The notes under the pieces: generated by a model
What the model was told of the DNA's origin: nothing
Database searches by the model: none
What the model saw: the letters and a program-made list of their open reading frames with translations, nothing else
NCBI GenBank assembly: GCA_009760855.2
Contig: WPIO01000026.1
Location: 3,959,501-4,023,500, forward strand
DNA: 64,000 bases
Source of the DNA: Cristatella mucedo
Lineage: Eukaryota; Bryozoa; Phylactolaemata; Cristatellidae
Reading direction: 5' to 3'
Shown here: positions 9,223-19,380 of the stretch, piece after piece
Layout: every line of letters begins with the position of its first letter
How positions within the stretch are numbered: the first letter of the stretch is position 1
Position numbers and translations under genes: made by a program

Positions 9223-9831
9223 ATGGGTAGCTATGCTAGAATTGGCCATGGTAGGATAACTGGTGGAATATATCATGGTTCTGGTATACTTGATAAGATT
9301 ATTGATGGTGTTGGAAAAGCAGCGCCTGTGCTTACTGGACTAACTGGGCTTAGTGTGAACATTGCCAACAAAGGTATTGAAATGCATCAAGCAAGGAAAT
9401 TAACTGAATTACAAAGAAAGAAAGAAAAGATTGACCAGGAATATGCTAATAAATGAAGAGAACTTGATGATAAACTTGATGAGGAAAGAAGAAAGAAAGA
9501 ACTTGAGTATGAGTTGGAGAAACGTACAAAAGAAGATTATGATAGAAAGATGAAAGAGATGGATCTTGAGATAAAACGAGCAATGCTTGATAAACTTAAA
9601 CCAAAAAGCAAAATGAAATACAAAGCAAAGATGGAGGACTCTGAAGATTATTCAGAAACGTTAAAAGAAAATGATCCTAAGGCATACAAAGAAATAGAAA
9701 GAGTTGTAAAAGAAAAATCTGCTGTTCCTGCTATTATGCCTAGAGCTGATGGATATGGTGGTTATATGAAAAAAATTGGCGCTGGCTTATACATTCAGAA
9801 TAAGAAATACATTTTTACTTTTTTTATATAG
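9223..9831 (+). pseudogene. Glycine-rich/coiled-coil virion protein with one stop, element A
   Basis: The first 70 residues are glycine-rich with a hydrophobic amphipathic stretch (DGVGKAAPVLTGLTGLS). They are followed by a long charged coiled coil (about residues 60-140) and a glycine-rich end (GYGGYMKKIGAGLYIQ). One in-frame TGA at 9,454-9,456 is the only break; element B encodes arginine there. The order, an amphipathic N-terminus then a coil, next to the capsid gene, recalls adenovirus pVI-like internal proteins, but that is inference. The start follows AATATAGGATGG. Confidence 0.5.
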
Positions 9832-9838
9832 AGAAGAA

Positions 9839-11348
9839 ATGGCAAGTGCACCAATTGATACTATACTCGAATTGGGAGATCCTAGTTTTCGTAACTACAA
9901 AATTAAAGATTATCAATACAGAGAGTTTTACCAAAGCAATGGAAATGAGACTGATAGTATTGCAAACAAGTTAGTTACATTTACTGTTCCTGGTGAACAA
10001 CAACTCTGCTATGTATTGTCAGATGCTTATCTACTGCTTGAAGGACAGTTACAAGTCCAAACAGCTGCTGGTGGAAACTTTGCAGCACCTGCTAGAACTC
10101 TTGCTGCTGGATTTGTTAACAATGCTGGAGCATGGATGTTTAGTTCAATGAGAATAAGACTTGGTGCTGAGGAAATAGAAAGCTATTCATTGAAAGAAGG
10201 CCCTGGAAGTGTATCAACTCTTATGGGACACCTTACATATCCAAATGATTACAACCGAACAGAAGGACCTGCAACTGGATGGAAGAAAGATGAAGCAAAT
10301 TCTTTTGATGATTTGTATACAGGAAGCAGTGCTTATGTTAGTCCAAACGCTTCTGCGGCATCATCTAGTAATATTGGTTTTGCTTACGGAAGAGGTCTTT
10401 CTAGAGTCTTAGCGGATAATGTAGGAACTTTTAGTATCTCACTCCCACTTTCAAGATTGTCTGGATTTTGTGCAGATATGAATAAGATTCTTTATAATAT
10501 TCCATTTATACTTGAGATGACGAGAGTTGGTGGAAATGACTTTGATGCTATTATGACTGGCACATCAGGAGCTGCTGCTAATACTAATTCAATGACATCT
10601 AGAAGTGCTGTCGGAGCTGCTAATGATGGACTTTGGACTGCATTTAAGATTAATATGTCAAAAATGAGGCTGATGGTTCCTTGTGTTATTCCTAAAGAAA
10701 ATTAGACTTAATTACAGAGTCAGACGTTATGAAAATATGACACTGACTAATTTCAGCCAAGGTCTAAAATATACTAGAACTCTATCTGTGCAAAACACTA
10801 TTGATAATGTCAGATGGTTGATTGTTGCTGCACAGAATACAAACAAATATAATGATTATACTGGAAATCCTTGCACATACAATCATTGTGATATTAAAAA
10901 TGTGACTGTTCTTGCTAATGGTTCAAAGCAATATCCTACTGTTGCTAGAAGTAGTTATCCAAAAGACGAAAAATGTTCAACTGAATATCTAGATTTTACT
11001 CAATTCAGAAAGCAATATCTTGGATTAAATGAAGTTACAGAACCAGTTGGTGTAACTTTTCCAGAATGGCTAATGCTATATCCAATTCATGTTGTTGATC
11101 TCCAGTACAATGATGAACCTTTAAGAATCACTTCAAAACTCGATGTAAGCATTGAGTTTAACTCTCAAATACCTTCAGCTATTGTTGTCGGCAATGCTGC
11201 TACAAGTATTATGATTCATTATTTAACTATATGTGAGAATACTGCAGAACTTACTTCTAATGGTAATGGTTCACCATTTACTTGCAGTAAAGGAACGTTT
11301 ATTTATGATGGAAGTGATATTAAAAAAACATTTAAACCAGAAATATAA
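9839..11348 (+). pseudogene. Candidate double-jelly-roll major capsid protein, element A
   Basis: About 500 codons of beta-rich protein begin with MASAPIDTILELGDPSF. Blocks such as FTVPGEQQLCYVLSDAYLLL, GAWMFSSMRIRLG and, in the second half, FPEWLMLYPIHVVDL fit the layout of Polinton/adintovirus hexon-like capsid proteins: two beta-rich halves, with the largest structural gene placed after minor capsid genes. The family call is by pattern, not by a search. The halves are split near 10,700, where A lacks roughly 16 codons present in B and changes frame. The start follows TTATATAGAGAAGAAATGG. Its stop overlaps the YqaJ start (TAATG). Confidence 0.55.
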
Positions 11349-12181
11349 TGAATAAATTTGATTTTGTACAAGGTTCAGATGAATGGAAACAATCAATGTC
11401 TTTGAATATTGGAGGTTCAGAGGTTTACTCAGTGCTTGGATATGATTTAGTATTTGGAGATCAGAGTGAAACTGATATAGAATTAATTGCAAATAGAAAA
11501 CTAAAAAAATACATTGCTAATAATTCTAGTATGAGATTTCCTCCAATGATATTCGGTAAAGTATTTGAACCTATTGCTGCAAAGTTTTTAGAAATGAAAC
11601 TAAAAGTAAAACTTGATAATGCAAACGATTGTTTTAGTAGTGATGGTGTGTACAGATATTCTCCTGATGGAATAATAAACAGCAATACATTAGTAGAAAT
11701 AAAATGTTTATGGATCAGAAATATTATTGATGATTTTATACCTAAACAATATCACGCACAATGCTTATTAGGTTTATATATTTTAAAGCTTAGTGAATGT
11801 TTTTACTCTGAGTTTGAGATTTTTGTTCCTGGATTAAATTGTGAAGAACCTCCGTTAGATTACGTAGCAGCTGGTAATGTAAGAATACCTAATACTGATT
11901 TGGATATGCCACTTAGAGAACCAATTTTTATGCTATTACTTAAAGATGAAAAGTATTTTGATTTTGAGTTTGATATTATAAGCAAGTATGGTAGATTTAA
12001 TAATAAGAAAGCAAATGGTTATGATATAAAGTATTATATAAAAAGATATTTGATACAAGTGATAGAAGAAGATGATCCTTGTAGATTTGTTAGAATAATT
12101 CCTATTGTTAAAGAAGTGTTAGATAGATCAAAATTTTTAATTAATAACTATATAGATGAGTCGAAGACATCATTGCAATGA
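11348..12181 (+). CDS. YqaJ-type viral recombinase/exonuclease, element A
   Basis: The 277-residue frame is intact and carries the YqaJ (lambda-exonuclease-like PD-(D/E)xK) motifs in order: QGSDEWKQSMSLNIGGSEV near residue 9, FGKVFEPIAAKFLEMK near 74, then RYSPDGII followed by LVEIKCLW (catalytic D and E-x-K) around 105-120, and KQYHAQCLLGL around 138. Such nucleases resect double-stranded DNA ends for annealing-type recombination in phages and some eukaryotic DNA viruses. It starts on the last base of the capsid gene stop (TAATG) and its end overlaps the next gene by 26 bases. Confidence 0.85.
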   Translation: MNKFDFVQGSDEWKQSMSLNIGGSEVYSVLGYDLVFGDQSETDIELIANRKLKKYIANNSSMRFPPMIFGKVFEPIAAKFLEMKLKVKLDNANDCFSSDGVYRYSPDGIINSNTLVEIKCLWIRNIIDDFIPKQYHAQCLLGLYILKLSECFYSEFEIFVPGLNCEEPPLDYVAAGNVRIPNTDLDMPLREPIFMLLLKDEKYFDFEFDIISKYGRFNNKKANGYDIKYYIKRYLIQVIEEDDPCRFVRIIPIVKEVLDRSKFLINNYIDESKTSLQ

Positions 12182-13014
12182 CTATGTAAGTAGAATAAAT
12201 GGTTATATTCTGTCAAATCTTAATGCGAATGGTAATATAATTATTATTTTATGAGAGATCCTGTGAATGATGGTGATGCTGTAACTAAATCGTATGCAGA
12301 TGCAAACTTTATTGTAAATAGTGGTACTTCTTTAAATTTACAGAATAGACTAATTACAAATCTTGCTCCAGGAGTTAATCCGACAGATGCTGTTAATATA
12401 AGTCAAGTATCTAATTATGTTAAAAAATCTGGAGATAAAATGACTGGAGATTTAAATATGAATAGTTTTGCTATTACTTCTACATATTGGAATTCTAGTC
12501 TTACTACTCCAACAGTTTTACCTGATGATTTTTGTGTTACTTATGGAGGATTAAAAGGAGATGTGTTATTGAAGAATTCTCCTGCTACAACAAATTTAAA
12601 TATGAATAATAACACTATAATCAATGTTGCTGAGCCTGTTAATTCTTCTGATGCTGCGACGAAATCCTATGTTGATAGAACAGTTAAAAAAAAACAGAAG
12701 TTGTTGTACTTACATTTAATCCTAGAGCAATGAATTCTATTATTAATATTTTTACTGCATATTCTTGGGCAAATAAGAATAGTCCTCCACTAATAATACT
12801 AAGCGCAATTGTTGTTGGATCATCTAACTGTATACAACTAAAGCCCAGCAGCGATACGACAATAGTATCAGGAGATATACGTGCTATAAATACATCAACT
12901 GGAAGTGATTTTAAATATCATGCATACTTTACTAGAGTTCCGTTAGGATATTATTATGTTGATAACCTGGGAAATATGAAAGTTAATCTATTAATTTCTT
13001 ACATAAGTACCTGA
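12156..13014 (+). pseudogene. Tail-fibre-like repeat protein, element A
   Basis: The start at 12,156 lies inside the end of the YqaJ gene, directly after ACTATATAG; the same overlap exists in B. The first residues (YVSRINGYILSNLNANGN) and three later blocks (LNLQNRLITNLAPGVNPTDA, LNMNSFAIT, LNMNNNTIINVAEPVNSSDA) are shaft repeats of the same type as at 1-1,536. The C-terminal 90 residues (SWANKNSPP, RAINTSTGSDFKYHAYFTR) would form the fibre tip. Frame changes near 12,245 and in an A-run near 12,695 break the gene. Attachment fibre is inferred. Confidence 0.6.
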
Positions 13015-13019
13015 AAAGT

Positions 13020-13436
13020 ACAAATGAACTAATAAAAAAATTAATTCTTTTAATTTTGTTGCTTTATGCTTACCTTTTATTAGCGGAAATAGTTTTGCTA
13101 TATGCATTATTGATTCGTGTTCTAAACAATGATGATTGCAGAATAACTCGGAACACCTTTTTTAAAGTGTTTCTTTGCTAAGCAATATATTTTTGTAGGC
13201 CTTTGTTTAGAATATTTATTCCTTGCATTATAACAATCTGCACATATGATTACTTTGTTATTTCTTAAAATGCCGAAATCGAATTCTGTTTCTGTGCTAT
13301 CTAAATCGCAGATATCGCAACGCATTTCATACTTTAACTTTGGTCTTCGTTTAACCTTTTGGCAAACTGGATGACCTGACTCTAAGTATTCAATTTCGCT
13401 AAATGATGTCGAACAAGTATCACAAAATATTTCCAT
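13020..13436 (-). pseudogene. Cysteine-rich putative zinc-binding protein, element A
   Basis: The N-terminal half has regularly spaced cysteine pairs: FCDTC, CDICDLD and ICADC. This suggests two zinc knuckles, with a basic stretch (KVKRRPKLKYEMRC) between the first two. The helical C-terminal part (LFPLIKGKHKATKLKEL) is in a second frame entered near 13,145, so the gene is frameshifted. Its homologue in B is at 52,550-52,980. Family not recognised; a small transcription factor or nucleic-acid-binding protein is plausible. It is divergently paired with the integrase, with nine bases between starts. Confidence 0.5.
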
Positions 13437-13445
13437 TTCTATAGA
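13437..13445. promoter_or_regulatory. Nine-base palindromic spacer between divergent starts
   Basis: TTCTATAGA separates the start codons of the Cys-rich gene and the integrase. Its core TCTATAGA is a perfect palindrome, giving each gene the same TATAGAA-type start context. A 5' leader of any length would overlap the other gene. Confidence 0.5.
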
Positions 13446-14304
13446 ATGTCATTTTTAACTCTAAATGAAAGAAAAAAGGAAGGAAAATTTAATCCAGAGT
13501 CAGATATAAGCCAGATATTCAAGCCAAGGCCGAAAGTAATTCCATAAGGTTTCTTTAATATAGCTAAACCTAATGAAAATCATCAAGCAGATATTTTGTA
13601 TATGCCGAATGATTCTGGATACAAATATGCTTTGAGTGTTATTGATGTTGCTAGCAGATATAAAGACTCAAGACCACTTAAAACAAAGTCTTCTAAAGAA
13701 GTAACTAGAGCCATAATAGATATTTATACAAAAAGTTTATTGAAATGGCCAAAGAAGATAACAGTAGATCCTGGAGCTGAGTTTAAAGGAGAATTTATGA
13801 AAGAAATGAAAAGACATGAAACACAAGTTACAGAAGCTAGTAGTAAAAAGAGTGTTGCACTTGTTGAAAGAATGAATAGAACTGTAGCAGAAACAGCATT
13901 TATTGCACAATATGAAAAATAATTAGAAAACATTAATAATGGAGATTACACTAGAAATAAAGAATGGATTTATAATTTACCAAAGATTATTGATTATCTA
14001 AATAATAGTGTTACAAGATCTATTGGTGAAGAACCTATAAAGGCGATAAAAAAAGAATCAGTAAAACTTAGTAAAATATAATAGAAAAGTTGGAGAACAA
14101 GAAAAATTATTAGAACTTGGAACAACTGTTAGATATTTACTAGAACCTGTTGAAAGAGAAGATGAAAAAAGAAGAAGAGCTACAGATGCAATATGGAGCT
14201 TGACTAAACATACTATTGTTAGAATAATGGTATTGAAAAAACAACCGGCGCGTTTTTGGATAAATGATATTAAGAGAAGTTTTGTTAGAGAAGAACTGGA
14301 GTAG
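13446..14304 (+). pseudogene. Polinton-type DDE integrase, element A
   Basis: A retroviral-type rve core is readable: HQADILYMPNDSGYKYALSV with the first catalytic Asp, ITVDPGAEF with the second Asp, and SVALVERMNRTVAE with the Glu. The C-terminal region (VRYLLEP, TKHTIVRIMVL) is the usual small beta domain. Such integrases join element ends to host DNA in Polintons and adintoviruses. Two nonsense codons (near 13,545 and 13,920) and a frame change near 14,080 inactivate it. Its homologue in B lies at 51,653-52,523. Location near the inner end of the element fits the usual Polinton layout. Confidence 0.85.
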
Positions 14305-14748
14305 TTTCTCTTTGTGAACGTTCTGCTATAATATCGTCAAACTCTTCTTTTGTAACTACTTCTCCAGATAAAGCATCAGTTATTTTTGAAATAAATTCCG
14401 TGTTAGAATTGAGAGTAAATCTTTTTCTTTTATCTATTTCAACTAAAACCCCATCAACTGCCATTAGAATTGCTGTTAGAGCTGAGAGAACAGAGACTAC
14501 ATTAGTTATATCCGGATGTGCATGAATATGCGTTGTAGAAACTGTAACTCCTAAAGCTACTATTATATTTACTATTTTAATTATATATCTTACTCTTGTT
14601 AACTGAGTTAGGCATGATCTAACTTTAATGTTATACTCAACTACCTCATCATATCTTTGAAGAACACATTTTTTTCTTAGATCTGCCGTTTTCCTATAAT
14701 TATTAACAGTTTTTCAACTCTTGGAAATTTGTTTCTTAAATCTGACAT
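14285..14748 (-). pseudogene. Small 2-TM protein, element A
   Basis: Two adjacent hydrophobic segments (VNIIVALGVTVST and VVSVLSALTAILMAVDGVL) separated by about 15 residues are followed by a charged tail ending near ERSQRE. The N-terminus begins MSDLR- after an ATATATG context and changes frame near 14,715. The homologue in B at 51,263-51,663 shares both membrane segments and the acidic tail. The layout recalls SLATT-type 2-TM proteins, but I cannot assign it. Its end overlaps the integrase end tail to tail in both copies. Confidence 0.45.
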
Positions 14749-14751
14749 ATA

Positions 14752-15309
14752 TTATCTACTACAATCTCCAAAACAAAAATCATGACTACATCCATAATTT
14801 AAATCTCTGTTGTAACCAGATCTTTTGTGGTCATTATAGATATCGTGTGAGTCATTGATGCGATTTGTTGCTTCTAATACTAGTTTTTTATTCAACCAAA
14901 CATCATTCTTATTAATTTTACTAATAGGTTTTGTGTAACCTATATTTTGAATCATTTCATATAGTCTATCAATATAATCATCATCAATCTCATTAAGTTG
15001 TTTTGGAATATTACCACCGAATGATAGAACCATTTCACTTTCTGATATGTGTCTTTTTTCATCACCATATGTCCAGTCAGAAAAACTAGGAAAAGGAACA
15101 TCCCACCTTCCGTAATCAAAATCTGTTACTTTAATTTCTGGAACATCTAATTCTTTAAGATCTTTCTCATAAATATCTTTTGTCTTCAATAATTCTACAT
15201 CGTTATCACAAAAAAATTCATTAGTATTATGTTCACAATGATTATATTCCCCACTTTCTAATTTTGAATTAATTGATACAATTTCTTTATATTTTTCAGG
15301 CCAACTCAT
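14752..15309 (-). CDS. Unknown acidic protein, element A terminal region
   Basis: The open 185-residue frame is rich in Asp, Glu, Tyr and Asn and has no recognised domain. A cysteine/histidine cluster sits near the C-terminus (YGCSHDFCFGDC), possibly metal-binding. The start (MSWPEKYKEI) follows TTAGAAAAATG. There is no counterpart in element B, which has a different gene here, so this belongs to a variable terminal segment. Confidence 0.45.
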   Translation of the reverse strand: MSWPEKYKEIVSINSKLESGEYNHCEHNTNEFFCDNDVELLKTKDIYEKDLKELDVPEIKVTDFDYGRWDVPFPSFSDWTYGDEKRHISESEMVLSFGGNIPKQLNEIDDDYIDRLYEMIQNIGYTKPISKINKNDVWLNKKLVLEATNRINDSHDIYNDHKRSGYNRDLNYGCSHDFCFGDCSR

Positions 15310-15330
15310 TTTTCTAATTTCAGATCTTTT

Positions 15331-15630
15331 TTATCTATAATTTGAAATATTTTCCTTTACTATACATATTCTACGCTTAATAGCTTTAGTTACAACTTCT
15401 TGTAATATATAATCAAAACTGAAAATCCTATAAATCTTATCAACCAAACATGTGTTGTCTTTTGGAAAAGTATATATTTTAACAAACTTATTGAGTTCTT
15501 TGGCAGTAGTTGACACATCAATTCTTTGTAAAGAATGTTTATAAAATATATATTCAACTCGTTTTTTCCAAATATTTGCTTCTTCTCCTTCTCTTCTAAT
15601 CAATGTTCTAGAAATATAAGATACAGGCAT
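15331..15630 (-). CDS. Unknown basic protein, element A terminal region
   Basis: The open frame of 99 residues is basic, with the stretch IRREGEEANIWKKRVEYIFYKH and a C-terminal KAIKRRICIV. The start is preceded by TTATATAGCAAATG, the element-type context, which argues that it is a real gene. I recognise no family, and no counterpart is seen in element B. Confidence 0.4.
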   Translation of the reverse strand: MPVSYISRTLIRREGEEANIWKKRVEYIFYKHSLQRIDVSTTAKELNKFVKIYTFPKDNTCLVDKIYRIFSFDYILQEVVTKAIKRRICIVKENISNYR

Positions 15631-15768
15631 TTGCTATATAAGGTAATAATATTTTGTTTAAATAAAGAGAAAAATTGCAACAAGAATTTTTTACTATAAT
15701 ATATAAAGATTTTGAAAATAGATATTCTAGTCTTATGAGACATTAACGAGTTCGAGTGTTAACGAGAA

Positions 15769-15846
15769 CGAGTTGAAAAAGTAAAAATGTTGTAACAGGG
15801 AAAAAGATGCGAGTTGATAAAATAAAAATGTCGTATAGGGTAAAAA
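15769..15846. repeat. Two subterminal repeats at the inner end of element A
   Basis: Two imperfect units with a period of about 41 bases start with CGAGTTG and contain AAAAATGTYGTAWYAGGG. The AT-rich viral DNA stops about here. Read from outside inward (complement) the units resemble the sequence at the inner end of element B (50,027-50,130), so they may belong to the terminal repeat of the element. Confidence 0.4.
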
Positions 15847-16089
15847 TACATCATCACACTTCTGTTAAAACATTGCCACAGGGACCGCAAACGGCGGCCT
15901 TTAAGTATTTTCAAAATTCTGAATGAGGTAAGCCAAAACCAAAAAAAGACGTGCTCGAAGCGATAAATCAGCGCTCCGAGCCAAGATCCACCAAGGACGT
16001 GGATTTTCCGGATTCTTCGTCGCGAAGCAGTAGCGCTCAAGCGGAAGCGGCTCCGACGGATGTAATAAAGTCACGTGCGTTTATCCAAA

Positions 16090-17259
16090 ATGGCGACCTG
16101 CTGCCTCTATGCAAGACGCGCTGCCCAAGTGTTTTTCGAGTACGACACGCAAAAGATCGTTCACATTCGCTCGAAGAGGTTCGGGGTTATAAACCGAATA
16201 CTTCAGATAATCATTATTGGCTATGTTATTGGATGGGTTATTGTATACAACAAAGGTTACCAGAAGTTCGACGTCGGTGCAGCGTCCGTGACGACTAAAG
16301 TCAAGGGTGTGCAGTACACCAATCTGTCGGGCATTTACCCAGATATTGGGTCGCGGATATGGGACATCGCAGACATTGTTATTCCGTCTCAAGAAAATTC
16401 CGCATTTTTTGTGACGACTAATGTCATCGTGACTCGAAACCAAACGCAAGGTAAATGCCCCGAGGACGCGAGCGTAGTCTCCGGGCATTGCCGCAATGAC
16501 TCGGACTGTCCCAGCGGCCGAGCCTTGATGCTTGGCAACGGCGTGTGCACAGGAAAGTGCGCCTCCACGGGCACGTGCGAGATATATTCGTGGTGTCCGG
16601 TGGAGAGGGATGCGCCCCAGCTGAATTACAGCATTCTGAGCGAGACCGCCGAGTTCACCGTCCTGCTGAAAAATCACGTCTACTTCCCCTATTTCAAGCA
16701 GCACCGGAGTAACATTCCACCAAACGCGAGCAAGTCATACCTGCAGAACTGCATATACAATAACGTCACCGATCCCCAGTGTCCCGTCTTTAAGCTTGAC
16801 ACTATCATTGCCATGACAGGTAGTAACTTTAGCGATCTGGCCTACACGGGCGGCGTCGTAATGATGCAGCTAGATTGGAACTGTAACTTCGACTTCGCCG
16901 CCAGTGCTTGCTTGCCGGCCTACAGTTTCCTACGATTGGATACCCAAGACAGTGACTCGGCGCTGGCGCAAGGATACAACTTCAGGTACTCGCAAAATTA
17001 CGAGGAGGCCGGCATTCAAAAGAGGACCATGGTTAAAGCGTACGGCATTCTCTTCCTCATCTCGGTCACTTCCAGGGCCGGCGCTTTTAATCTTGTGCCG
17101 CTGCTCCTGAACGTCGGAAGCGGCCTGGCGCTACTGGCACTGGCCACCGTCATTTGCGACGTGCTCGTGCTCTACTGCAACAAAAAGAGGAGCTTCTTTT
17201 GGGAGCGAAAGTACGAGCAAGTCAAAGCCGACGATGCGTATGAGATTTTCTTAGGCTGA
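16090..17259 (+). CDS. P2X purinoceptor, intronless (P2X-1)
   Basis: The 389-residue frame is a complete ATP-gated cation channel subunit. It has the N-terminal YDTQKIVHI block with the conserved PKC-type site, TM1 at about residues 33-53, KVKG with ATP-contacting Lys70 and Lys72, EFTVLLKNHVYFP, NFR at 297-299 and Lys316 in VKAYG. TM2 is at about 335-358, then a YxxxK tail motif (YCNKK). The ectodomain has the usual disulfide cysteines plus one extra (VCTGKC) in the head region. I start at 16,090 (AAAATGG, a good Kozak context), not upstream. Vertebrate P2X genes have a dozen exons; this one has no intron in its coding region. Codon use and GC differ sharply from the viral genes next door. 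Confidence 0.93.
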   Translation: MATCCLYARRAAQVFFEYDTQKIVHIRSKRFGVINRILQIIIIGYVIGWVIVYNKGYQKFDVGAASVTTKVKGVQYTNLSGIYPDIGSRIWDIADIVIPSQENSAFFVTTNVIVTRNQTQGKCPEDASVVSGHCRNDSDCPSGRALMLGNGVCTGKCASTGTCEIYSWCPVERDAPQLNYSILSETAEFTVLLKNHVYFPYFKQHRSNIPPNASKSYLQNCIYNNVTDPQCPVFKLDTIIAMTGSNFSDLAYTGGVVMMQLDWNCNFDFAASACLPAYSFLRLDTQDSDSALAQGYNFRYSQNYEEAGIQKRTMVKAYGILFLISVTSRAGAFNLVPLLLNVGSGLALLALATVICDVLVLYCNKKRSFFWERKYEQVKADDAYEIFLG

Positions 17260-19370
17260 TTCCCTGATTGTGCCAGGCCCTTACTCTGTGCAGGTCCGTG
17301 ACGGCTGTTGACCATCTGAACGGGTGCTGCGTTTTGCACATGCCCTCTTACCTTCTGTGCCTAGCTTTAATTTCCAGCATAGGCGCTATCGCACCGGACG
17401 TAAGTTTGACAACGACCAGTATTGCACATGCAACAGTCGCATTTTATCCTGGTATTTTTGACGATTCGCTGCCGTCCACGTGCTTCCGGAGTGATTCAGT
17501 AGTGCATCCATATTTGCTTGCACTTGTCAACGTTAATTATTTCGTCACTATCGCCGGTGCTGTCGCTCCAGCGCTCGTCATGGACTGGATTGATAGGCTT
17601 CAGCACTCATCCAGAAGTGTGCTGTGTGTGTATGTGTTTGTGGAGGGGGTTAGAAAGCCACTATTCCAAATTATGTACTTTTCACGTACGGTTGCTCTTG
17701 TGCAGTTAATTATCGTTCGATGAATGGCCTGCACTCTCTACAGATATACAGCCTCCCAGAGTGAGCGCGGTGCTTTCGGAAGGAGTGTCCAGGCCCACTT
17801 TTGCCGAATTGATGCTACCGACCGTTTAAGCTTGCCAGCCATTAAATCGTGCCTTTTGGCTCCACCAATAGTACGCTTGCTAGCGCCCATGCTCATCGCC
17901 TGTCGTTACGCTGCTCCTGCAGGGGTCTGCATGCTTTCAGTTAGACTTAATAACGAACCGTTACACATTCAACGCGTTAGGCTCACGGCAGTCTATAACT
18001 TGTTTGATACTGCACTGTATGCCAGGCTGCAAGCTGTCACGTGGTCGCGTAAGTCGATGCACATTGTGCCTCGTGGGAGCATTGTATGCACGATTGGTTG
18101 GTCCCGATGTCAAGGCTTTCTGCTTCCGACCGACCAGTGGTATGCTCGTTTTACGTATGTCTATGCATGCAGGAGTCGGTTCTCGCTAGGTCCTAACAGT
18201 AGCCAAGCGTCGGTGTGTGTGCAGCCGCCTGTGACGTTGCTGTTGCCTTGTTTGGGTTCCGCCTCTCATAAAGGCGTTAGCGTTTGCTGTTGTATGACAT
18301 TGCCGCCAGCAGCAGCAGCTGCTGCAGCGTTGGCGGTGGCAGCAGCAGCTGCTGCCACAGCGTTGCCACAGCGTTGCCACAGGGCGGCAGCCACACTTTG
18401 CCTTTGCCATCGCTCGATGGCTTGCTGGTCTGGCTATTTTGACTGGCTGCTAGCTTCTGGCTTTTGAAAGCCTATCGGGCAGTTCCCTCTATTTATTGTG
18501 CAGCTTTACCACGATGGCGAAAGACACGAACGAGGCAGCACTTAGGATGGACTGGATGCAAAAGAGCTCGGTGACTGCCTGGCTGCTGGCTGCCAAATAT
18601 AGTGCTGGTTTCAGGGCCGTGCCGAAACTGCTTTGCAGGAGGCCTGGCACGGAACCCACGGAAGGCAGAAGTCCGCCCGATTAGCTGAGCGTGCTGACAT
18701 TTGGGGGCAGCTGATGCTTAGGGTCGTCAGTGGCAAAGGCAGGCGTTTGGTATTCTCGACAAGCCATGTCTGTCTGGCTAGCAGCAGCTGATCGCTTGAC
18801 GGATTTCTTGTGTAGGCATGCGACTGAAATTCGGTTGCTTCCTGTGTGCTTTGCGCTCGGCTCACGCGTGGTAACGAGCCTCAGGATGCAGTCGAGCCCG
18901 GACCCAAGCACCACTTTCCTTCGCAAGCACTGCAATTCCCTGTTTTGGTCCCTTTTTCTGCCGACAACGGCTAGCTGTGTTATGGCAGCCAGCCGATAGG
19001 GTACGGCTGGAGATGCAGTTTGCCTTTGGTCCTGGAACGTGGGCCGTGCACCAATCGATCGTGACTTTCAGGCGGCCGAGAGAAAGCTGCAGCATCGTCC
19101 ACTCTCGGCCGTGGCTTTCAGGAAGTGGAGGTGGTCTCTCCAACAATGGTGGACGCATGCATGCACCGTGGCAGCTTGGGAATCTAGATAGCAGGCACCG
19201 TTCTGCTCTTCTTCTATGCACTTCCTCTGCCCTCCTGCTTTGCCCTGCCTCACTGTAGGTCCTCATTGAAATGATGATCATTAGTCATTAAGATGGTTAG
19301 GGCAGCGAGCAAGCATGAGAGAATGAGTGAGCCGACTGACTGGTTTCGAAATGTACTCAGCTTGGGCATA
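17260..19370. other. Non-coding stretch after P2X-1
   Basis: No supported gene. The first part may be 3' UTR of P2X-1, but no clear AATAAA was fixed. A CAG/CTG-rich cluster occurs at 18,306-18,375. Frames open here have no recognisable domain and lack a coding-like pattern. Confidence 0.4.
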
Positions 19371-19380
19371 TGTGTATTAA

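Noticed and set aside
16081-16704. 207-codon frame antisense to P2X-1
   Set aside because: Shadow of the P2X gene; no domain.
17268-18467. Two consecutive frames of 151 and 247 codons after P2X-1
   Set aside because: No domain, low-complexity Ala/Cys composition, start codons weak; likely chance in non-coding DNA.
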